From Taudactylus pleione (Eukaryota; Chordata; Amphibia; Anura; Myobatrachidae), in NCBI GenBank assembly GCA_031769625.1, contig JAUIMM010000178.1, forward strand, positions 30,584,001 through 30,648,000: 64,000 bases of DNA, written 5' to 3'. Shown here in pieces: positions 55,250-64,000 of this stretch (the first letter of the stretch is position 1; every line of letters begins with the position of its first letter). A model generated the notes under the pieces. It did not search any database and had not been told where the DNA came from. It was given only the letters and a program-made list of their open reading frames with translations. A program made the position numbers and the translations under genes.

Positions 55250-55930
55250 ATAAGAAAGGATTATCAGCAGAAAAAAATTCCTAGTACCAACTCCTACAGA
55301 ACCTGACTCATTCGCAACAGAACAGAAACACCCTAATAGAAACAGTTTTGGTCCCAGAAAAATGCATTACACATTTTCTTTAGAACTGGCAGAGAACCAA
55401 ACCCAACCACCAGGAATGAACATAACTACAAAGACAGAGAGACCAGTAAGAGCAAACGCAAATGAAACATCAGGAAATATGGAAGAGGAGAAAAGATCAG
55501 GAATAAAATAAAAACATGGAGATAGTACCAAGTAGTATATAATAAATATAGACATGAATTCACCATTCCGCAAACCAAGCTTCTAACAGTATTCTAAAGT
55601 TCATTCCTAGCAACTACATGAACAAGTTGTTAAATATGCATACTGTACGTTTGGGAGAAAACCACACAGATTGAAATTTCATATGCACAAAAGGGTCAAT
55701 ACAGAAACTAATCAGGAGAAATCAATTTTTAAGCACATCAAGATAAAATTAAATCCACTATCTGTGCCAGCTACATTAAAGGCTCCTACATACAGGAATT
55801 ACAAAGAATGACAGAAAAGGGAAGAAGAGGAAGAGAAGATCCTTAAGATTGTAAAGCATTTCCTTTACTCCAGGAAAATAGCAGCATTGTAATTAAACCA
55901 GCTGACAAAGACAGGGACAAATAAAATGGT
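55250..55930 (+). pseudogene. Possible decayed PLE N-terminal region
   Basis: Plus-strand readings in shifting frames include FGPRKMHYTFSLELAENQ and KLNPLSVPATLKAP. They end in a KILKIVKHFLYSRK...SSIVIKPADK-like segment near 55845-55915. The phrase IVIKPADK followed by D is the conserved block just before the RT palm in Penelope-like elements (compare PSDKGG in the 11132-13489 ORF). Stops and shifts are frequent and nothing of the RT catalytic core follows. Weak evidence, based on one conserved phrase. Confidence 0.4.
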
Positions 55931-55934
55931 AAAG

Positions 55935-57600
55935 TTGTGGACAGAACCACATTCTGGGACTGGTTCTAAGTTGCGCACAAAAGCGCATGCAGAGGCATCT
56001 ATTAGTGGCAGCCTGTTTACAAGTTCATACAAATGCCACTGCAAACTCGTTCCCTTGTGTATATCCGTGGGCCGAATGTATACTGATAGAGATATCTACT
56101 GTTAGCTCTCATGCATGCTATAATACTGATTGGTGTGTCCTTATATGCCACCATTGGTCACACATTCAAAACTTGCACCAGCCCTATGTCAGTAGCAATT
56201 TCTCCATCTGACCATGGTTTCCTATACTTGCGGCTTTGCATCTGTGAGCTCAGCTCCTTTCACTGATACGCCAGCTACATTCTCATATTACATCTACTTC
56301 AGGGACCATTAAAGCATGTCACAGCGTGCCGGACACCGGTGCTCATTTACAACGTACGGAAGCGCTAGTCGTCAGCTGGGCAGCAGGCAGGAAGTCTCTG
56401 GTGCCCGCTGCTGAGGTCTCTGGCTCTCCCTCTGATTCCGGCTCCAGTTATTCCTAACGGCCATGGCTCCCATAGGGCTGTGCGCTCTGCTCAGAGTGAA
56501 ATTTAAAGGGGCAGACGCACCCATAGTGATGTCACTGTGGGTGACAAATTAAAGTCCCACTATATAAGGAGGTTCTTGGACACTTCTCCTTTGCCAGAGT
56601 ATAGGATCCCAACCTTGCTCCAGTATTCCTATTATTTGTGACAGTTACTATTCGTTCCTGACCTTGGCTTCGTTCCTGACCTATTTTTGTCTGATCCCTG
56701 GTACCACTTTGTCCATCTGGTTCTGACCAGGCTTGATGACTATGCTTGTACACCGTATGATGTACTCTGCTACACTCCAGTGTACACCAGCACCTGTACT
56801 AGGGAACCACGTCAAAGGGCCGTGACCTGTGTATCAGATGCAGCTAAGTCCAAACCTCCTTGCGCGGGTCCTTGGTGAATACTGCTGGCATGTTAGACTC
56901 CACGCCTCTGTACTGGGTCTAATCAATCCCAAAGTACAGGCAAGCATCCACTATCCATCCATGAGTTCATGACATACTACTAGCCACCTCCCAGTCATCA
57001 TTCAGGAATGTCCATCACTTTTCAAGCTTTCCCTTTGTTTTCCCTTTCTGTTCCATTACCATGGGGCCAACCACCCCATACTAGGTAAGCAGCAGCTTTT
57101 ATCATCAATTAGATCACATTATTATCTTCATCAGGAGCACCTGTTTTTGTGTCCTTATTTTGTTTAGATCAGGGACAGTTTGAGTCAGAATTCATGACCA
57201 AGAAAGTAGTCATTGCAGACAGCAAACAGAATAACCAACAACAGTCCAAGTTCAGTCCAGCCTGCAAGCAAGGGTAATCCAAAAAAATAGGCCAAGTTCA
57301 GTGGAACAAGCAGTCAGACAAGGTCAAAGCATTTTGGGTAGTGACTTCCTTTCTTATATACCCATGGATTGCTGGAAATTGGCTGCTACCAGGAAGTTGG
57401 TGTGGAACATGGATAGCTCTGAAGGCTCAAGTCAGTCAAAACAAAAGTAAACTGGCGCAAGACCACTGGATTTTCAAACCGCTTAGTAAATTTATTCCCA
57501 AATCTTTTTCAAATAAAAATGAGCTATATGAGATAAAGTTATGATATCTTTTTGAAGATAGTGACTGATAACGACGGTATGCATTCACCATTTCCCTGTT
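55935..57600. other. Spacer; LTR-like GC-rich block at 56240-56990
   Basis: No gene seen. The block 56490-56990 contains a TATA-like CTATATAAGGA (about 56559) followed by GCCAGAGTATAGGATCC, an arrangement reminiscent of LTR promoters. I could not find paired ends or a target duplication. Confidence 0.3.
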
Positions 57601-57925
57601 CACTTTGTCAACATTCACAATGTTGACAGCAGAAATTCAACATTGTTGATATCCACATGGTTAAAATATCAACAATATTAATGTCAACACCTGCAAATTG
57701 TCAACATTTAGAGAATGTCAACATCAGAAATGTCTTCATTTTTAATGTCATAATTTCCATGAGGCTTAGGGTTGACATTAGGTTTGGCATTGGGCTTTGG
57801 GTTACGGTTAGAGTTGCTGTTACTGTTAGGGTTAAAATGACAGTAAAATGGTATAGCAACAAAACATCAGTGTTGACATGCTGAATGTTAACATGTTCAA
57901 TGTCGGCATTGTGTGTCTCACAAAT
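57601..57925. repeat. AACATTG-rich foldback repeat
   Basis: The words GTCAACA, AACATTGT and TGTTGAC recur in both orientations on each side of a GGGTTAGGGTT-rich centre (57770-57835). This resembles a decayed MITE with a telomere-like core. Ends not defined. Confidence 0.4.
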
Positions 57926-58233
57926 ATACTGAACCCATAACAACTCTGGTACATAGAGATCTCAAACATTTCAAATTGTGGCATGATGTTGTAGCATGAA
58001 GTTTTACAAATATATTTGTGAACATTACTGGTGGCCACTTTATACAAGGCAAGTATTCTAGGGTTAAGGATTAGTCCTTTAACAAACAAATCCTGCACAT
58101 TAACCTAAATACATATTGCATATATATGATCATGATGTATCTAAAACATTGACTTAATTAAAGACATGGTGCTCAGTGCCAACTTTTTTACAATAGCAGA
58201 TCTCTATTGCTATTTAGACTAATAGGGGTATAT

Positions 58234-58394
58234 TTACTAAAGTGAGAGTTTTTAGAACTTGAGATGTTGCTCATAGCAACCAATCAGATTCTACCTATAA
58301 TCTTGTAGATAGGTGCTAATATGTTAAGTAGAGTCTGATTGGTTGCTATGGGCAACGTTTCCATTTCTAAAAACTCTCACTAGTAAATATATCC
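58234..58394. mobile_element. Foldback MITE (TATATTTACTAAAGTGAGAG family), copy 1
   Basis: Left GGGGTATATTTACTAAAGTG and right CACTAGTAAATATATCC are inverted. The inner CAACCAATCAGATTCTA and AGTCTGATTGGTTGCTATGG pair as well, so the element is a near-complete hairpin. Shared with 63125-63299; a very common type in frog DNA (general knowledge). Confidence 0.8.
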
Positions 58395-58535
58395 TTTAGT
58401 ATCTCTAGTTGATATATTTGCAGATAGATTATGTACATGTAGTTGTTCTTAATTACCAGTGCTAACAGAGCAATTTAATGTGTCATGTTTATTGAAATTT
58501 GAATTTTGAAATGCTTATAGGAGCAATAAGAGTGG

Positions 58536-59050
58536 GGATCAGTATGATGCATTCGGTGGTTCAAATCCCAACACCGGAAGATCAGCACCAGTGAAGATCC
58601 CGACAGCACTTAAGGTAAGTACTAACTAACCTAACCCCCCCTAACCCTCCCTTAGGGGTGCCTAACCCTAACCTCCCCCCTAAGTGCCTAAACGTAACCC
58701 CCTCTAAGTGCCTAAACCTAACCCCCCCTTCCCCACAGACTAAACCTAAGTCTCCCGGAGGGGTGACTAACCCTAACCTACCCCCAGGGTCCCTAACCCT
58801 AACCTACCCTTCCCCTAGCCTAACCCTAACCCTCCCAGGGGGTACTTAACCCTAAGTCCCCCCCAGGAGCCCCCAACCTAACCCTCCCCCCTCGCAGATG
58901 TCCACACCTGGTGAACGGCTTACCTTAGATTGGTTTGCCGGGCGTTGGGCTCCCGGCATAGGTAAAAAGACAGGCATTGGGATTTCTACGCCTGTCATTA
59001 GACCCTTGCTGGGATTAGACAGTCACAATGCTGACGGTCAGCATTTAGAC
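58536..59050. repeat. MITE-like repeat with CCCTAA-rich tract
   Basis: GGGATCAGTATGATGCATTC ... AAATCCCAACACCGG on the left, a C-rich tract of CCTAACCCTAACC-like words at 58616-58895, and GGGATTTCTACGCC ... GCATCCTGAC on the right. Same architecture as 34289-34667 with more divergence. The short P/N/T-rich open frame is an artefact of the tract. Confidence 0.5.
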
Positions 59051-59284
59051 CATAGGCATCCTGACTTCATACCTAAGAGTGCGTGTCTGCTGGAAGACAT
59101 CAGCTTCTACTTGCAGCCAGATATCAGGCTGTGTGGTTTGTGTTAGACAGTCGCTGTATCTCACAGTATCAGAGTACTATGCAGAGCACTCTAATTATCC
59201 TGAACCACTTGCCTGGCATCTTCGCATCAGATGCGTCCACACCAGACTGGGCTTTCCCTGACATGGTCGCATCTGATGCAACCA

Positions 59285-59463
59285 GTGGGGGCTCCAGAGG
59301 TGGGGCTGCAGCGCAGTCCAAAATTCAAATAGGGGAGCCACACCAACTGTCATTTCACACGCTGCCAAACATAGATGGCTAGGACTCACTGGCAGTTGCT
59401 GTGGCTCCCCTAGTTGAATTTTGGACTGCGCTGCAGCCCCACCCCTGGAGCCACCACTGGAAG
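59285..59463. mobile_element. Foldback MITE (GGGGCTGCAGCGCAGTCC arms)
   Basis: Arms of about 70 bases (GGGCTCCAGAGGTGGGGCTG and GCAGCGCAGTCCAAAATTCA) are repeated inverted at 59400-59463 with few mismatches. They enclose a ~45-base loop. Non-coding. Confidence 0.8.
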
Positions 59464-59574
59464 CGACCAGTCAGAAACGCCCAGTGGGCAGCTGCTGGAA
59501 GCTAATCTTCCTGCAGCCGTCCATCTTACAGGGATCTCATAGCTTGCATCTGCTCTAGCTGGTGCCAATCACTG

Positions 59575-60005
59575 CAGATCGGTAGCCCAGAAGCACACCT
59601 TCCCCTGGCGGCAGCAGAGAGAAGCAGCCACTGGGGAAACAGGCTGACAGTGGTGCCTCCCCCTCTCTAAACCCAGTGACTCCAGGGAATCGCAGCTGCC
59701 AGGCAAACACGCTACCATTTGCGCCTTCCCTCTCGCAACCCAACAGCTGCAGGGAGAAGCAGCTGTCGGGGAAACAGGCTGACAGTGGTGCCTACCCCCT
59801 TACAACCTGGTGGCTGCAGGGAGAAGCAGTTGCCAGGGAAACAGGCTGACAGCGGTGCCTCCCCTCTTACAACCCAACAGCTGCAGGTAGAAGCAACTGC
59901 CAGGGAAACAGGCTGCCATCGGTACCTACTCCCTCACAATCCGGTGGCTACATGGAGAAACAGCAGCCAGGAAAACAGGCTGACAGTGGTGCCTCCCCCA
60001 CTCAC
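59575..60005. repeat. Minisatellite (about 63-bp unit, 6-7 copies)
   Basis: Units of the form AGAAGCAGCTGCCAGGGAAA followed by CAGGCTGACAGTGGTGCCTC and a C/T-rich end with ACAACCC. Copies differ at scattered positions. The Pro/Gly/Thr-rich open frame through it is a repeat artefact. Confidence 0.8.
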
Positions 60006-60059
60006 TAAACAGTAATCATGCCTTGGATAGCCAGAACAGGCAGTTTCATATCTGTACTC

Positions 60060-61072
60060 TTCTTAGGGATGGCCATCGACCATCGATGTTTTAAAAATAT
60101 TGATAGTTGCTGACCAATGTTGTAACTAGTTTTGCCACCGATGGATGATTAGGAGCCAATGTTTTTATTTAGTGGCAGAACAGAGTTAGCCTGCCCCATC
60201 AAGTCTCTAAGCCCCAATCCCCATTTTTGATTGGCCCACGGCACACCATGCCCGTAGCAGAGGTGACCATCGAGGGGGTGCAAACCATTGATGGTTCACC
60301 ATAGATGTTTTTTTTTGTGCCATTGATGGTAATCACTGATTGACCCATCGATGGTAACCATCGATGGACACACCACCAATGGCATTCCCTAGTCCCTATT
60401 TTCCCCAGTCAATCCTGATTATTGTTACTATCGATTATTCTGATATATTGGTAAAATCGATTTTATGCAGATCTCAATCATCAATTGTTGAAACATTGAT
60501 GGTTTAAAACAATCAGCCATTGATGTTTCAACCATCGATGATCATCACTACAGTATACCATAAAGAATTACTATTTTTATGGTATGCTGTGTTTAAAAAG
60601 ATATATTAAAAATATATATTTTTTTTTATAAAATCGTGATGGATGAGTTTTATATTGATCTTCTTGACCTTATTCAATCATAAATAAATGACAATTTCTG
60701 AGTGGTTTTCAGGAAAAATATTAGCCAGTTAAGTGGTTAATGAATAAAGCTGCTTACACAAACACAACGATTTTGTTACCAATGATTTTATGAATGATTT
60801 TATGAACGATTTTCTGTCAGATTATCTGTCAAATTTTTTAAAGTGTAATAAACGATTTTTTTGAACTACAAACGATTTTTGTAACTTCCCTTAATGAAAA
60901 TCGTTGAATTGGTCAGTCAGAATGAACTACAAACTACAAACAGGAACGCGCATGAACGATAATCGTTCATCGTTATAACTCAGAAACTGAATGATTTTTT
61001 CAACGATTGAACGATGACGATGTCGTTACAGTTAAATCGTTCAAAAAATCGTTATGTGTGTATGCACCTTTA
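60060..61072. repeat. ATCGATGG-rich stretch and a diverged MITE
   Basis: From 60060 to 60550 the words CCATCGATG and CATTGATGGT recur irregularly in both orientations, a simple foldback-rich repeat. From about 60750 to 61072 an element with left GCTGCTTACACAAACACAACG and right TCGTTATGTGTGTATGCACC shows AACGATTT-type inverted words. It is related to 51146-51485. No coding. Confidence 0.5.
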
Positions 61073-61181
61073 GGCTTAACAATTTGGGCCCCCATGCTCT
61101 GAGCAACTGCATGAACATAAAGATTTGGTTTGGATCACAGATACAAATAATAGCACAAGTTCCATGTAAAGGGCACACTCT

Positions 61182-61736
61182 GGCCCTGATTCAGAGCTGG
61201 ACCCTCTGACAGAGCGCTCACTCTGAATCAGGGCCGTCCCTCTGAATTTAAGAGCGGCCTCCCAGCCGCTCGCATAGCTATGGGTTACCACCCACAGCTA
61301 TAGCGAGCGGCCAAAATGATGGTCGCGATGGTCAAGACCATCGCGACCATTGGGCTTACGACGAGACCCTTGTGGTTGGGTCTCATCTGCCGCAAGCCCT
61401 GGAGTACTTTTGGCTCTATCAGAGCCAAAAGCACTCCCACTGACATCACTAGTGATGTCACTAGTGATGTCAGTGGGGCCGGCCCCAGACGGTAGGCGTT
61501 CCCATGGGAACGCCTCCATCTGGGCAGCCATGCCCCCGGCACGCCCACCAAAGGGGGTGTGCTGTCAATCACCATCGACAGCACGCCCCCTTTGGTGCGA
61601 GACCCATAATGACGGCTTGGCCATCGTAATTCGGGTCTCGCGCATGAGCACGACGGAGCCACCTCCGTCGTGCGCATGCGCACTTGGCCAACATCGACCA
61701 GCTTGCAAGCGCTCGCAAGCAGGTCTGAATCAGCCC
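61182..61736. mobile_element. Harbinger-type MITE (555 bp, TSD TCT)
   Basis: Ends GGCCCTGATTCAGAGC and, inverted, (G)GGCTGATTCAGACC, flanked by TCT at 61179-61181 and 61737-61739. The left 54 bases (61182-61235) form a palindrome with the TIR at both ends. Hairpins inside: GATGGTCGCGATGGTC/GACCATCGCGACCATC, GACATCACTAGTGATGTC (duplicated here), GGCGTTCCCATGGGAACGCC and GGGTCTCGCGC/GACCC. It shares the chain, in order, with 10632-11124. Non-coding; the open frames are artefacts. Confidence 0.88.
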
Positions 61737-61739
61737 TCT

Positions 61740-63124
61740 ATTTGCTACATGGTAAGCAAACAACAGGTTGCCCACATGCAGACAACCTTTGTACAGAATT
61801 TAGGTAAAATACCTTATTTAGAAAACCAACGTAAATGTGCTTAGTATTTATAAATGTAGCCATTACATAAAGAACCTTGCAATGATTTTTTAGCAAATTA
61901 GACAAACAGTCATTTACTATGGGTAAGCATTAACCATACGCTTTAGATTTGTAAATTATCACTGTGTCCTAGAAGCAGTCAAGAAATAATTCATTTTGTG
62001 GTTCTTTTTAATGTCTTTTTTTTTTCGAGAGAACAACTATTGCCTGCAGGACAGATGAGCACTGGTTCACCTGAAATGTTTTCAGAGATTTTCAATTTTG
62101 TAGATGCTGACCTTCATGCTATGAAATGCAGATATTAGATAAAGGTAACTGCAGAAAATAAGAAACATCAACTTCACACATTTGATTACAAATGTACTTT
62201 CAACAAATCTGTATTTATATCTGATCATACAAATGAGAAATTCTGCATTAATTGAAAATTGCCTGATAATATATAAATACATTTCAAAACATCGAGGAGC
62301 AGTGGAAACATTTAAAGTGAAAGGAAAAAAAATTATGTTGCAGTATGATGGTATATGTATATTTGGTATCCTTAGGCAACAGTACTGTAGCCACATGTTT
62401 TTAGGCATCAGCTGCAATATAACCTTCTATGGTCTTGGGTGAATAAAGTGACATTACTGAAAAATACTAGGCCCCACAGCTACATTTTAAAGCCTCTCCC
62501 CAAATGTATAAGATCCTCCATTCACCTAAATTACTTGACCCATACTACAACGTGCAGCCCATAGTTACTTGGTAATAATAGCTGTATAAAGCATAATATT
62601 TTTTGGAACATGTCATATTTTTTTTTTAAATAGAAATTAAAATACTAAAATATAAAAAAAATACAGCATACTTTTTTAGACCCTTTCTTCATTCTAAACA
62701 TCACTTACAACTTCCACATCAGCCCCAGTGTATGTTTTATATAACTCCCAATATTTGAGCAAAAGAGGGACAAATAAGAGTTATTACAAAACAACACATT
62801 TTACAAACACAAATTTTCATTAATCATGTTTTTGCACAATACAGCTGTAAATACAACAAAACATTAAATATACAATCACTTGCTGAGTACATAATGTTAT
62901 AGTTTTAGGAGTCAAACATACACGTTTAGGAGCCAGTTTGGCATTTTATCTATAATTCAATGGACAGTTTGTAGGCAAGAGGGTTAAGATAAATATATGC
63001 AATTGTACAGTATAGTGTGGGGATATGTTTAGAATGTTATTAAAAAATGCATTTTTATCAACTTTATTTCCTTGCCTGACCCCTTTCTACAATGTTATCC
63101 TCCTGTATTTTCTTCCCACTCTTT
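61740..63124. other. AT-rich spacer, no gene seen
   Basis: No supported feature. Small open frames near 62082-62442 lack recognisable domains. Confidence 0.4.
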
Positions 63125-63299
63125 GGTGTATATTTACTAAAGTGAGAGTTTTTAGAAGTGGAGATGTTGCCCATAGCAGCCAATCAGATTCTAGCTATTA
63201 TCTTCTAGAAGGTGCTAGTTAAATGTTAAGTAGAATCTGATTGGTTGATATGGGCAACTTCTTAATTTCTAGAATCTCTCACTTTAGTAAATATACCCT
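63125..63299. mobile_element. Foldback MITE (TATATTTACTAAAGTGAGAG family), copy 2
   Basis: GGTGTATATTTACTAAAGTG at the left and CACTTTAGTAAATATACCC at the right are inverted. The inner CAGCCAATCAGATTCTAGC and AGAATCTGATTGGTTGATAT also pair. Close relative of 58234-58394. Confidence 0.8.
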
Positions 63300-63551
63300 T
63301 TTATCTCCCTTACTAACAATTGTAACTTTACAAATTTTAGTAAAACGTTTTCAGTTCCCATTGTAAAGATGGTAAAATAAGTCCCCCTAAATAAGCATAA
63401 GTTTTACATTTCCACCATTGCAATTTAAATATTCCATGCAGAGCTAATTACTGTAATGAGTATACAATACAAACCTTTCTCTCTGTTGGCTAGAGCACAA
63501 ATCAGAGCTTTTTTTCTGATGTATAATATGCTATGCAGTCCATGATATAGT

Positions 63552-63828
63552 GGCCTATTCATCATCGATAAATGGCCCGGTAACCTCTGCATATTTTAGT
63601 TACCGGGCCATTCATCATCAGGAGTCCGATAAGACGCCCTGATATTCAGCAAACTTTCAGTTTTTGGAGTTTGCTCACAAGTACAAGTGCCATCTTCAGC
63701 TGGAGCTTGCTCTTGTACCCCCACTCCATTCTATGGGAAGGAGTTCCCCCACTTCGAGTTGGTTACTATCCCTTACAGCAAATTCAAAAAGTAATCATCC
63801 ATACGGCCTCCAATGATGAATAGGCTCC
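63552..63828. mobile_element. MITE (GCCTATTCATCAT termini)
   Basis: Left GGCCTATTCATCATCG and right CAATGATGAATAGGCTCC are inverted. A strong internal hairpin, AATGGCCCGGTAAC/GTTACCGGGCCATT, lies at 63572-63615. Non-coding. The remainder to 64000 shows no feature. Confidence 0.7.
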
Positions 63829-64000
63829 ATAATTCTCTAGTGATGATTGTGCAAAAGAACACATTATCTGGATGTCCAGTGTGCAATAAAGCCCATTCCT
63901 AGTGCCAGAAAATTATATAGTATACAGCAATTTATAGCAAATATTTACTAATGCACATTAATACCTCTGTTTCTTTTACAGTCTAAATTCTCTATGCTCC

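Overview
This window is vertebrate, probably anuran amphibian, intergenic DNA. It has no operon structure, GT-AG introns in the intact genes, AT-rich spacer, many microsatellites and several generations of nested transposable elements. The amphibian assignment is inference. It rests on the mix of a Neptune/Poseidon-like Penelope element, an L1/Tx1-like LINE, Harbinger, hAT and mariner DNA transposons, a tRNA-headed SINE and short foldback MITEs of kinds common in frog genomes. I found no host protein-coding gene; every coding region I can support belongs to a mobile element.

Layout. 1-10117: old repeats, a GC-rich 30-bp-class minisatellite (3690-4215), small MITEs and a degenerate ~140-bp tandem array (9100-9600). 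10118-15656: a Penelope-like element (PLE) on the minus strand. It has a 785-codon open RT plus GIY-YIG reading frame, a decayed N-terminal part, tandem pseudo-LTR-like repeats with hammerhead-ribozyme-like motifs, and two inserted Harbinger-type MITEs. 15658-17180: two truncated MITEs of the same family. About 17280-26760: a degenerate L1/Tx1-like LINE on the plus strand. It is split by a non-autonomous hAT (21372-22909, 8-bp target duplication) and by a 2.6-kb insertion that carries another hammerhead-like motif and is bounded by long inverted arms. 26770-36290: MITEs, a solo LTR with a 5-bp target duplication (31376-32136) and spacer.

36903-44418 is the highlight: an apparently complete, intact autonomous Harbinger transposon of 7.5 kb with a 25-bp terminal inverted repeat (one mismatch) and a 3-bp TTT target duplication. 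It carries three spliced genes whose exon junctions all keep frame: a 220-aa Myb/SANT-like protein (plus strand), a 347-aa DDE transposase (minus strand) and a second, different 373-aa Myb/SANT-like protein (plus strand). The usual Harbinger layout is one transposase plus one Myb-like gene, so the extra Myb-like gene is unusual. The divergent promoter region between the transposase and the second Myb-like gene holds a 48-bp tandem repeat of about 9.6 copies.

44419-64000: a SINE nested in a TTAA-flanked MITE, a GT-rich minisatellite, a near-perfect ~265-bp palindrome (46860-47126), an internally deleted mariner fossil (47919-48545), several MITEs with clean TTA target duplications, a possible decayed PLE N-terminal region (55250-55930), telomere-like CCCTAA-rich tracts, a 63-bp-class minisatellite (59575-60005) and one more Harbinger MITE (61182-61736). 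The likely functional unit is the Harbinger element: transposase and Myb-like proteins would act together on TIRs, and the related MITEs (10632, 14318, 61182) share its terminal motif, so they could have been mobilised by this or a sister element.
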